Part shown: positions 36,206 to 43,709 of the stretch, in pieces
How positions within the stretch are numbered: the stretch's first letter is position 1
How the letters are laid out: the number at the start of each line of letters is the position of its first letter
Origin: JANMAT01 sp031359995
GTDB lineage: Bacteria > Actinomycetota > Acidimicrobiia > Acidimicrobiales > Ilumatobacteraceae
DNA: 64,000 bases
NCBI GenBank assembly: GCA_031359995.1
Contig: JANMAT010000038.1
Location: 1 to 64,000, forward strand
Direction of reading: 5' to 3'
Notes under the pieces: generated by a model
What the model was told of the DNA's origin: nothing
Database searches by the model: none
The model's input: only the letters and a program-made list of their open reading frames with translations
Translations under genes and position numbers: made by a program

Positions 36206-37438
36206 CTAGCCGACCGGGGGTTCCTTGGGCAGACCGAGGACACGCTCGCCGATGATGTTGTGCTGGATCTCGTCGGTGCCACCGGCGATGCGCAGGCCCG
36301 GAGCCGAGCACAGGAAGTGCGACCACGTGTACGTGCCCCACTCCCCGGTGTCGGCCAGCAACGACGGGCCCAACAGCTCACCGGCCAGGTTCGCCAACCG
36401 GCTGTTCTGCTTCGAGCCCATCAGCTTCACCAGCGAGCCTTCGGCCCCGCGCTCCCTGCCCCCGGCCACGGCGGCCTCGGCGCGCGCCGTGAGCCACTCG
36501 ATGGTCCTGCGCACCGTGTAGGCCTCGGCCAGCTTCTGGCGGATCACCGGGTCGTCGGCCCGGCCCACGTGGCGGGCCATGGCCATGACGACCTTGACCG
36601 GATCGATGGTGGCCGCCTTGCCCGATCCCACCGACGCCCGCTCGGACATGAGGGTGGTGAGCACCGCCCGCCAGCCACCGCCGGGCGCACCGACGCGGTT
36701 GGCGTCGGGGACGCGCACGTCGGTCAGGAACACCTCGTTGAACTCGGCGCCACCGTTCATCTGCTTCAGCGGGCGGACCTCCACGCCCGGCGTGTCGAGC
36801 GGCAACAGGAACATGGTGATGCCCTGGTGCTTGGGCACATCGGGATCGGTGCGGGCCATGAGCTGGCCGAGCTGGGCCTTGTGGGCGTAAGAGCTCCACA
36901 CCTTCTGCCCGTTCACCACCCACTCGTCACCGTCGCGCACGGCGCGGGTGCGCAGGCCGGCGAGATCGCTGCCCCCCTCGGGCTCGCTCAGCAGCTGCGA
37001 GCACAGCAACTCGCCCCGCATGATCGGCTTCAGGTAGCGCTGCTTCACGTCCTCGCTGCCGCGCACCAGGATCGCCGGCGCCACCATCTCCCACGCCACG
37101 TTCCAGGCGCTCTGGTCGGGCACGTCGAACCCGGCCTCGAGCGCGCGGTAGAGGTGGTCGAGCTCGGGCGAACGGCCAGAGCCGCCGTACACCATCGGCC
37201 CGCCCAGCCAGCCGAAGCCGGCATCGAACACCTTGGCCCGCCACTGCCGCGCCGCGGCCAGGCGGGCGTCCTCGTCGCCCTCTTCGCCGCCCATCAGGCG
37301 CATGGCGTCAGGCCCCGTGCCCCACGCGAACTCAGCGGTGGGTCGGCGCGTGGCGTTGGCTTCGAGCCAGGCCGTGGCCCGGGCCACGAACTCGCGACGC
37401 TCCTCTTCCGGCGACGAGTCGGCCGTGACGGTGCTCAT
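36206..37438 (-). CDS. Acyl-CoA dehydrogenase family protein
   Basis: 410 residues from ATG 37438. FAD-binding and substrate features are conserved: LLSEPEGGSDLAGLRTRA, VNGQKVWSSYAH, and the C-terminal AGGTDEIQHNIIGERVLGLP. The extended N-terminus with long helices resembles FadE-type enzymes acting on steroid or long-chain substrates in actinobacteria. The catalytic Glu cannot be fixed by eye. It removes two hydrogens from acyl-CoA and passes electrons to ETF. Confidence 0.88.
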   Translation of the reverse strand: MSTVTADSSPEEERREFVARATAWLEANATRRPTAEFAWGTGPDAMRLMGGEEGDEDARLAAARQWRAKVFDAGFGWLGGPMVYGGSGRSPELDHLYRALEAGFDVPDQSAWNVAWEMVAPAILVRGSEDVKQRYLKPIMRGELLCSQLLSEPEGGSDLAGLRTRAVRDGDEWVVNGQKVWSSYAHKAQLGQLMARTDPDVPKHQGITMFLLPLDTPGVEVRPLKQMNGGAEFNEVFLTDVRVPDANRVGAPGGGWRAVLTTLMSERASVGSGKAATIDPVKVVMAMARHVGRADDPVIRQKLAEAYTVRRTIEWLTARAEAAVAGGRERGAEGSLVKLMGSKQNSRLANLAGELLGPSLLADTGEWGTYTWSHFLCSAPGLRIAGGTDEIQHNIIGERVLGLPKEPPVG

Positions 37439-37531
37439 GATGCGTCCCCCATCGGCGTCCGCGGAGGACGCGCCCGCCCTCTCTAGCAAATGGCCGGTCG
37501 ACGGCTCAACCGCGGCGGTAGCGTCGTGCCG

Positions 37532-37882
37532 ATGGATGACACCGGCGGCCACCACGTGTACCGCGTGACGGTGCGCGGACGCTTCCACGAGCTGAGCGAC
37601 GAGGCCCGGAGCCAGCTGGCGGCGGCGCAGGCCGAGCATGACATCTTCGTGTCGGCCTACACGCCCGAGGGCACGCTCACCTACGACGGCCGCCTCGACT
37701 TCTTCAACCTGCGCTACGAGGTGCGGGCCGCGTCGGGCGACGACGCCGCGACCCACGCCATGGTCGAAGCCGACACCTTCCTGCGCACCATGCGCTACGG
37801 CGCCCGAGACCTGCGCCCCGACGTCGTCGACGTGTCGGCCATCTGGGACGACGTCGAGCACCGGCGGCCGGCCCGCGGCTGA
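37532..37882 (+). CDS. DUF6204-like small protein
   Basis: 116 residues from the ATG at 37532. YRVTVRGRFHELSDEAR, FVSAYTPEGTLTYDGRLDFFNLRYEVR and the end DVSAIWDDV match the DUF6204 pattern of actinobacterial proteins with an antiparallel beta core. No function is known. It diverges from the acyl-CoA dehydrogenase and converges with the WYL regulator 8 bp away. Confidence 0.7.
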   Translation: MDDTGGHHVYRVTVRGRFHELSDEARSQLAAAQAEHDIFVSAYTPEGTLTYDGRLDFFNLRYEVRAASGDDAATHAMVEADTFLRTMRYGARDLRPDVVDVSAIWDDVEHRRPARG

Positions 37883-37889
37883 CGCTCGG

Positions 37890-38582
37890 TCAGGGGCGGT
37901 GCCCCGGCATGGGCACCCAGCCGAGGACGTCGTCGAGGTCGCGCGGTGCGAACCACACGCTGGTGGCGTGGGCCCGCTGGATGCGGTGCAGGTAGAACAG
38001 GCGGCCGGCGTCGCGCCACTGGCACCACGCCACCAGCGCCCACCACCCGTCGGCGGCGTAGAAGCCCACGGGCTCCACCCGACGGCTCGAGGCGGCACCG
38101 TTGCGGTCCACGTAGTGCAGGCGCACCACCGTCTGGGCGTGCACCCCGTCCTCCAGCACCGAGCGCACACGGGGTCGCACCCGCACCGGTTCGGGTGCGG
38201 CCACGCGGAACCGACCACGCAGCTGGTCCACCGCGCGCCGCTCGCCGGGGTCGAGCACCGCAGCCAGCTTGGACACCGCCGTCGCCGCAGCACCGGCGTA
38301 GGGGGCATCGCGGCTCAGGTGGGCGGCCACCAGCAGGCCCACCAGCTCGGTGTGATCCAGGGTGACCACCACCCGCCGCGCCGTCGCCACCGAGCCGCTG
38401 CCGCCCCGCCGACCCGGCTGGCCGTACACGGGCGCCCCGGCCAGGCGCAGCGCGGCCAGGTCTCGCTCGATGGTACGGCGGGTGACGCCGAGCTCGTCGG
38501 CCAGCACGCGCGCCGCCACGGTGGCCGGCGCCGCCTGCCGGAGCCGCTCGCTGATGGCGTAGAGCCGTTCGATGCGTCGCAC
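37890..38582 (-). CDS. WYL-domain transcriptional regulator
   Basis: 230 residues from the GTG at 38582. An N-terminal HTH of the HTH_11 type (VAARVLADELGVTRRTIERDLAALRLAG) precedes a WYL domain (RVEPVGFYAADGWWALVAWCQWR, RLFYLHRIQRA), a ligand-sensing fold often binding nucleic acids or metabolites. It is divergent from the VOC gene at 38645, which may be its target. Confidence 0.85.
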   Translation of the reverse strand: MRRIERLYAISERLRQAAPATVAARVLADELGVTRRTIERDLAALRLAGAPVYGQPGRRGGSGSVATARRVVVTLDHTELVGLLVAAHLSRDAPYAGAAATAVSKLAAVLDPGERRAVDQLRGRFRVAAPEPVRVRPRVRSVLEDGVHAQTVVRLHYVDRNGAASSRRVEPVGFYAADGWWALVAWCQWRDAGRLFYLHRIQRAHATSVWFAPRDLDDVLGWVPMPGHRP

Positions 38583-38632
38583 GGCCGACAGTCTGGCGGA
38601 AACTCCGACATACCTCTGTCGCACACCTCCGG

Positions 38633-38638
38633 TACCGT
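38633..38638 (+). promoter_or_regulatory. -10-like TACCGT before the VOC gene
   Basis: The hexamer ends 6 nt before the ATG at 38645, in the leaderless spacing seen elsewhere in the window; no ribosome binding site is visible. Confidence 0.35.
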
Positions 38639-38644
38639 CGCGGC

Positions 38645-39037
38645 ATGACCACTTCACCGTCGTTCGGCTGGGTCCTGTTGTACGTGACCGACGTGAGCGC
38701 GTCGACGCGCTTCTACACCGAGGCGATCGGCCTGAGCGTCCGCTTCGCCGACGACGCCGGCCGGTACACCGAGATGGAGACCGGCGCCACCACCTTCGCA
38801 CTGTGCGATCGCACGCTCGCCGCCGACAGCAGCGGTCTGACGCTGTCGGCGCCGGCCACGCCGGCGGGCAACGTCACGTTCGTCGTGAACGACGTGGCCG
38901 CGGCGTTCGAGCGCGCCGTGGCCCACGGCGCCACGCCGGTGCTCGACCCCACCGTGAAACCGTGGGGCCAGACGATCAGCTACGTGCGCGACCCCGATGG
39001 TCACCTGGTCGAGCTGGCCACCACCGTGCCGACCTGA
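38645..39037 (+). CDS. VOC (glyoxalase/bleomycin-resistance) family protein
   Basis: 130 residues with two beta-alpha-beta-beta-beta modules: FGWVLLYVTDVSASTRFYTEAIGL and VTFVVNDVAAAFERAVAHGA, ending DPDGHLVELA with the usual metal-binding Glu. Function may be a glyoxalase-like isomerase, dioxygenase or binding protein; sequence alone does not decide. It is divergent from the WYL regulator. Confidence 0.85.
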   Translation: MTTSPSFGWVLLYVTDVSASTRFYTEAIGLSVRFADDAGRYTEMETGATTFALCDRTLAADSSGLTLSAPATPAGNVTFVVNDVAAAFERAVAHGATPVLDPTVKPWGQTISYVRDPDGHLVELATTVPT

Positions 39038-39057
39038 TCGGTCGCCAGTTCGCCGCC

Positions 39058-40224
39058 TCAGTGCGATCGGGGCAGACCCAGAACGTGCTCGGACACGTAG
39101 GCCAGGATCAGCTCCTGGCTGATCGGGGCGATGCGGGGAAGCCGGGCCTCACGGAAGTACCGCTCCACGTGGTACTCGGTGGCGTAGCCGAACCCGCCGT
39201 GGGTCTGCACCGCGCGGTCGGCGGCGAAGAACCCCGCCTCGGCGGCGAGGTACTTGGCCAGGTTCGCCTCTTCCCCGCAGGGCAGCCCGGCGTCGATGCG
39301 CCACGCCGCTTCGCGCACCATGAGTGCCGCCGCCCGCAGGTGGGCGTGGGCCTCGGCCAGCGGGAAGGCGATGCCCTGGTTCTGCCCGATGGGCCGGTTG
39401 AACACGACGCGCTCGTTGGCGTACGCCACGGCGCGCTTCAGTGCCACGCGGCCCATGCCGAGCGCCTCGGCCGCCACCAGGATCCGCTCGGCGTTCAGGC
39501 CGGCCAGCAGGTACTGGAAGCCGCGCCCTTCGTCGCCGACGCGGTCCTCGATCGGCACGATGACGTCGTCGTAGGTGGTCTCGCACGAGGCGACCGCGTT
39601 GCGACCCATCTTGCTGATCGCCCGCGCCTCCACGCCGGGGGCATGGCGGTCGACGAGGAACAGCGTCATGCCGTCGGTGGGCTTCTTGCACTCGGCGAGC
39701 GGCGTGGTGCGGGTGAGGAGCAGGATGCGGTCGGCCTCGAGCGCCTTCGACGTCCACACCTTGCGGCCGTTGATCACGTAGTGGTCGCCGTCGCGCACGG
39801 CCTTGGTGGTGATGCGGGTGGTGTCGGTGCCGGCGTTGGGCTCGGTGACGCCGAAGGCCACGTGCATCGAGCCGTCGGCCACCAGGGGCAGGAAGCGCTG
39901 CTTCATCTCCTCGCTGCCGTGCACCACCACCGGGTGCATGCCGAAGATCGACAGGTGCACCGAGGAGGCGCCGTTCATGCACGCACCCGAGGCGGCCACC
40001 TCTTCCAGCACCACCGACGCGTGGCGGATGCCCTTGCCGCCGCCGCCGTACTGCTCGGGGATGGCGATGCCGATCCAGCCGCCCTCGGCCATGGCCCGGT
40101 AGAAGTCCCAGGGGAAGCGGTGCTCAGCCTCGCACGCCGCCCAGTAGTCGTCGTCGAAGCGCTTGCACAGCGTGGCCACGGCCTCGCGGACCAGTTCGAC
40201 ATCTTCGTCATCGGGCGTCTGCAC
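39058..40224 (-). CDS. Acyl-CoA dehydrogenase
   Basis: 388 residues from the GTG at 40224. FAD site: FGVTEPNAGTDTTRITTKA; VINGRKVWTS; the C-terminal AVQTHGGFGYATEYHVERYFREARL with the conserved R-D/E region and family end. The catalytic Glu of short/medium-chain enzymes sits at a position I cannot assign with certainty. It diverges from the YcaO gene, with about 175 bp between starts, and is probably not part of that cluster. Confidence 0.9.
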   Translation of the reverse strand: MQTPDDEDVELVREAVATLCKRFDDDYWAACEAEHRFPWDFYRAMAEGGWIGIAIPEQYGGGGKGIRHASVVLEEVAASGACMNGASSVHLSIFGMHPVVVHGSEEMKQRFLPLVADGSMHVAFGVTEPNAGTDTTRITTKAVRDGDHYVINGRKVWTSKALEADRILLLTRTTPLAECKKPTDGMTLFLVDRHAPGVEARAISKMGRNAVASCETTYDDVIVPIEDRVGDEGRGFQYLLAGLNAERILVAAEALGMGRVALKRAVAYANERVVFNRPIGQNQGIAFPLAEAHAHLRAAALMVREAAWRIDAGLPCGEEANLAKYLAAEAGFFAADRAVQTHGGFGYATEYHVERYFREARLPRIAPISQELILAYVSEHVLGLPRSH

Positions 40225-40399
40225 GGCGCCACCCCCATGGTTGCAGCAGTGCCGCCGTCCTAGCGCACGTCGGCGGCTCGGCGCCAAGTTGGCGATACCG
40301 CGGAACGAGCTGCCGACCGGGCCGGGGAGCGGGCACCCGGTGGTACCTTCAGGCACCGAGGGGAACGCGGGCGCCGACGCTCGAAGCCCGAGGACACCC

Positions 40400-41647
40400 G
40401 TGACCGAACCCGTCGACAGCAGACCATCGGTGTGGAACTTCGAGCCCGCCGCGAAGATCTCCGGCACGAACAGGGTGCTGCCGGTCGACGCCACCGAGGC
40501 GCGCGCGCTGGCCGTCATGGCCCTGGTACCGATCACGCGCGTCTCGGACGTGACGCCGCTCGACCCGCTGGGCCTGCCGGCGTTCGCGGCGGTCACACCG
40601 TTGGCCGCGGACCTCACCAGCCACATGGGCAAGGGGCGGGACGCGGCGAGCGCGAAGGTGAGCGCCATCATGGAAGCGGTAGAGCGCGTGAGCGCGGAAG
40701 CGCCCGTGCCGGGCGCGACCCGACGCAGCTCCTTCGCCCAGCTCACTCGGGAGCACCCCGGCGTCATCGATCCGGTCAGTCTCTCGTTGCCGAGCGACTC
40801 CGCGTATCGACCCGACGCCCCGTTCACGTGGGTCGAGAGCCACGATCTGATGGCCGGCGGCCCGGTCTGGATGGCATCGGATCTGGTGACGAACCCTCCC
40901 ACGGAAGGCATCCTGCGGGAGGTGGACACGAACGGCCTCGCCGCCGGCAACACCCTGCTGGAAGCCACCGTGCACGGTCTCTGCGAGGTGATCGAGCGCG
41001 ATGCGTGGAGCCAGGAGGAGTTCGTGACCCTGTTCGGCGACGAGAACGACCCGACACCGGGTCGGCACCGGATCGACCTGGGGACCCTGCCGGGCGACGC
41101 CGGAGCATGGGCCGAACGCGTCCGCCGTGCCGGACTCGAGCTGGTGGTGCACGACATCACCAGCGACGTGGGGGTCGCCACGTTCCAGGTGTTCCTGACC
41201 GACCCCCGACATCTCACGGCGTTCGGGCCCCGGCCGATGCACTTCCTCGGGCTGGGCACCCATCCGTGGGCGGCGACCGCCGTGTTCCGCGCCATCAGCG
41301 AGGCGGTCCAGGGACGCCTGTCGTACATCCAGGGCGCGCGGGACTCGTACAACACCACGCCCGCCTCGTCCCGCAGCTCCACGGCGGCCCGCCGCGCCGC
41401 AGGCGTGACGCCCGGCACCGGTGTCGCGTTCTCCGACGTCGCCAGTGTCTGGCACGACGACGTGCGGGACGACCTGCGCTTCCTCGTCGACCGCCTGGTG
41501 GGCACGGGGCTCGAGCACGCGGTCGTGACCGATCTGACGCGAGCCGAGCTCGGCATCCCGGTCGTGCGGGTGCGGGTCCCGGGGCTGTCCGGGTTCGTCG
41601 TCAACCGGCGCAGGGTCGACTGGCGATGTCTTCGCCATCTCCTGTGA
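40400..41647 (+). CDS. YcaO-domain enzyme of a putative RiPP cluster
   Basis: 415 residues from the GTG at 40400, 7 nt after GAGG. The three ATP/Mg motifs of YcaO proteins are intact: KVSAIMEAVERVS (86-98), LLEATVHGLCEVIERDAW (186-203) and FRAISEAVQGRLSYIQGARD (296-315). YcaO enzymes activate peptide backbone amides with ATP. There is no PxPxP end and no E1/Ocin-ThiF partner gene nearby, as expected for thioamide-forming rather than azoline-forming members. The stop overlaps the TfuA gene, and a peptide gene lies 2 kb away. Thioamidation is the inference of choice. Confidence 0.88.
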   Translation: MTEPVDSRPSVWNFEPAAKISGTNRVLPVDATEARALAVMALVPITRVSDVTPLDPLGLPAFAAVTPLAADLTSHMGKGRDAASAKVSAIMEAVERVSAEAPVPGATRRSSFAQLTREHPGVIDPVSLSLPSDSAYRPDAPFTWVESHDLMAGGPVWMASDLVTNPPTEGILREVDTNGLAAGNTLLEATVHGLCEVIERDAWSQEEFVTLFGDENDPTPGRHRIDLGTLPGDAGAWAERVRRAGLELVVHDITSDVGVATFQVFLTDPRHLTAFGPRPMHFLGLGTHPWAATAVFRAISEAVQGRLSYIQGARDSYNTTPASSRSSTAARRAAGVTPGTGVAFSDVASVWHDDVRDDLRFLVDRLVGTGLEHAVVTDLTRAELGIPVVRVRVPGLSGFVVNRRRVDWRCLRHLL

Positions 41648-42801
41648 CGCCGCGCCGGCCGACCGGCATCCCCCCGCTCGTGTTCGTCGGTCCGACCATC
41701 ACCGAGCAGGAGGTGCTGGCCGTGCTGCCCGACGCCGAGATCCGTCCGCCGATCCGTCGGGGCGATCTCTACCGGGACCGCATGTTGCGGTACTCGGTCT
41801 TCGTCGTGATCGACGGTGTGTTCCATCAGCACGAAGCGATCCCGATGCGCGAGATCGTCGACGTGGTGCGCGACGACACCTGGGTGGTCGGCGCGTCCAG
41901 CCTGGGCGCGCTCCGTGCCGCCGAGTGCTGGCCCGCAGGGATGGAGGGCGTCGGATCGGTCTACCGCCTGTTCCGGCGGGGCAGCCTCGGATCGGACGAC
42001 GAGGTCGCGGTGGCGTTCGACCCGGACCACCCGCACCGCTCGTCGGTCGCGCTGATCAACGTCCGCTTCGCCGTCTCCCGAGCGGTTCGACGCGGCGAGA
42101 TCGATACCGTGCTCGGCCGTCGCATCGTGGCGGCCGCGGCCGCCACGTTCTACGCCGATCGCCACTGGAGGGACCTCCTGCATCGCGTCGCGGCAGACGA
42201 CATCGACCGCCGGCTCGAAGGCCTCCTGAGCGGCTACGACGTGAAGCGCACCGACGCGCTGGCGGCGCTCCGGCACGTGGCCCGGCGGCTGGCGGCGTCG
42301 CCATCGCTGACCAACCGACCACGGCGCACGACGCGTCCGTTCGTGGCGAGCGAGGCGTTCCGCGAACGGGACCACTCGGCGCTCGACGGCCAGTCCGTGG
42401 AGGACGTGAAGCCGGCGTTGGCCAGGTTCCTGATGGCCAGCGGCCGGAACCGACGGGTCGCGGCCGACGGTACGCCGGATGACGGCGCCACCGACCTCAC
42501 GATGACGGCCGAGCGCCTGTGGGACGCGCTCATCGCCAGCGGCGAACTGGACGCCGAGATCTTCCGGTGGCGGGCGGTCACCGGCGCGGCGGCGCAGGCC
42601 CGTCGGCTCGGCCGATCACCGCTCCCCGTGCATCACGAGCGGGCCGACGACGAGATCGCCCGGGGACACGGATGCGACTCGTGGACGGAGCTGCAGGAGC
42701 ACCTCGGCGCCGACTTGGAGCTGTGGACGTGGGTGCTCACCCATCGCGAGGAGCTCGCCTGGGCGACGTCCCGGCGCGACGCGCTGTTCAGGGTCGGCTG
42801 A
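41644..42801 (+). CDS. TfuA-like partner of YcaO
   Basis: 385 residues from the GTG that overlaps the YcaO stop (GTGA); an in-frame ATG at 41626 would add six. The TfuA core occupies residues 10-128: PLVFVGPTITEQEV, PPIRRGDLYRD, VIDGVFHQHEAIPMREI and VVGASSLGALRAAECWPAGM. TfuA proteins accompany YcaO enzymes in trifolitoxin and thioamide pathways and help deliver sulfur or enhance backbone thioamidation. About 200 C-terminal residues are an extra, Arg-rich helical region of unknown role. The 3' end overlaps the convergent diiron-enzyme gene by 14 bp. Confidence 0.85.
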   Translation: MTPRRPTGIPPLVFVGPTITEQEVLAVLPDAEIRPPIRRGDLYRDRMLRYSVFVVIDGVFHQHEAIPMREIVDVVRDDTWVVGASSLGALRAAECWPAGMEGVGSVYRLFRRGSLGSDDEVAVAFDPDHPHRSSVALINVRFAVSRAVRRGEIDTVLGRRIVAAAAATFYADRHWRDLLHRVAADDIDRRLEGLLSGYDVKRTDALAALRHVARRLAASPSLTNRPRRTTRPFVASEAFRERDHSALDGQSVEDVKPALARFLMASGRNRRVAADGTPDDGATDLTMTAERLWDALIASGELDAEIFRWRAVTGAAAQARRLGRSPLPVHHERADDEIARGHGCDSWTELQEHLGADLELWTWVLTHREELAWATSRRDALFRVG

Positions 42802-43498
42802 GCTCCGTACCGGCGGCGATCCGCTCGTCCGCGTGGTCGAGCACCTCCCGGGTCAGCATCGCCAGCGACGAGATGGTGCTCACGGCACTGGTGCCGATCG
42901 CCGCGGCGTGGCGCGGGGTCAGCGGCAGGCGGTCGACGAGGTCGTGGAGGTCGGCCTCGTGCTGCGGATCGACGCGGGCGTGCAGCAGCAGGGTTCGGAA
43001 CCCTTCCCGACGCAGACCGGTCCTCGTGATGAAGTCCTCGAGGACACCTTCGGAGGCCACGCCCCCTTCCAGTGCGGCCATGTAGCCCACGAGAGCGATC
43101 GGGTGATCGTGGAAGATCCAGTAGTACTGGGCCCCGACGACGCGGGCCGCCGTCAGGGCGGGCGGCCGAGCCAGCACCTGGTCGCGCGTCGTCCCGAGGT
43201 GCTCGAGGTCCTCGAGCAACCATTCGGGGTGGTGGCGCTCCTCCTCGATGTGCCGGCGGAGGAACCCGGTGAGTCCGGCCGCCACCGCATCGCCCCTGGC
43301 GCGAGCCTCGCACTGGGCGAGCGCGGCCTCCATCAGCGGGATGCTCGCACGCGCCAGGTCATAGGTTCGCAGCTGCAGTTCGAGGAACAGCCGTGCCGCG
43401 TCGGGCCGTTCCCAGAAGCGCCGGTACACCTCGCCCACCGCGCCCCGCGCCAGCCCGATCTTCACCTCGAGGATCTGGCTGGCGCGCGGTCCGCCCAC
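42788..43498 (-). CDS. Heme-oxygenase-like diiron (iron-containing redox) enzyme
   Basis: 236 residues from the GTG at 43498. An all-helical protein with candidate ligands E40, E86/E87, H90 (HIEEERHHPEW), H130/H132 (FHDHPIALVGYMAALEG) and H173, D177, H180 (HARVDPQH). The ExxxH and HxxxDxxH pattern is that of the HO-like/TenA-PqqC superfamily (iron-containing redox enzyme). The gene begins 3 nt after the peptide-gene stop, so it is cotranscribed with the putative precursor. I infer an oxidative tailoring step (hydroxylation, desaturation or C-C cleavage); the reaction is unknown. Confidence 0.72.
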   Translation of the reverse strand: MGGPRASQILEVKIGLARGAVGEVYRRFWERPDAARLFLELQLRTYDLARASIPLMEAALAQCEARARGDAVAAGLTGFLRRHIEEERHHPEWLLEDLEHLGTTRDQVLARPPALTAARVVGAQYYWIFHDHPIALVGYMAALEGGVASEGVLEDFITRTGLRREGFRTLLLHARVDPQHEADLHDLVDRLPLTPRHAAAIGTSAVSTISSLAMLTREVLDHADERIAAGTELSRP

Positions 43499-43501
43499 GG
43501 C

Positions 43502-43681
43502 TCAGAAGACGTTGGTCGTCGGACCGTGCATGGAGCCGACGCCCCCGAGCTTGGTCTGGACGCTCAGCAGCGCGTCGACCTCCTCGGCCGACAGATGGTT
43601 CTCGATGATGTCCTTGTGCTCGTCGGACAGCTGGTCGGGCTGGACCAGGCCGGCCGCTGCGAGCTTCGCCACGTTCGACAC
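43502..43681 (-). CDS. Putative RiPP precursor peptide
   Basis: 59 residues from a GTG start with the best ribosome binding site of the area. The acidic, helical leader (MSNVAKLAAAGLVQPDQLSD, then LSAEEVDALLSVQTKL) ends at a double glycine (residues 46-47), leaving VGSMHGPTTNVF as a candidate 12-residue core rich in Gly, Ser and Thr and free of Cys. The LSxEEVDALL helix resembles leader peptides recognised by modifying enzymes. Location between a regulator and a diiron enzyme, opposite YcaO-TfuA, supports this. An upstream in-frame ATG at 43702 lacks a ribosome binding site. Confidence 0.7.
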   Translation of the reverse strand: MSNVAKLAAAGLVQPDQLSDEHKDIIENHLSAEEVDALLSVQTKLGGVGSMHGPTTNVF

Positions 43682-43687
43682 GTTTCG

Positions 43688-43692
43688 CTCCT
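43688..43692 (-). promoter_or_regulatory. Ribosome binding site AGGAG that fixes the peptide start
   Basis: On the reverse strand AGGAG lies 6 nt before the GTG at 43681 (AGGAGCGAAACGTG). This decides against the longer readings from 43702 or 43750 and gives a 59-residue peptide. Confidence 0.7.
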
Positions 43693-43709
43693 GTTCTCTC
43701 ATCTGTTGT

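Noticed and set aside
40163..40399. N-terminal extension of the YcaO protein by 79 residues
   Set aside because: The extension is Ser/Arg/Pro-rich, overlaps the start of the divergent acyl-CoA dehydrogenase and has no ribosome binding site; GTG 40400 has one.
40400..42801. Azoline-forming cyclodehydratase (thiazole/oxazole) reading of the YcaO locus
   Set aside because: No E1-like or Ocin-ThiF gene, no FMN dehydrogenase of the McbC type, no C-terminal PxPxP, and a Cys-free candidate core; TfuA points to thioamide chemistry.
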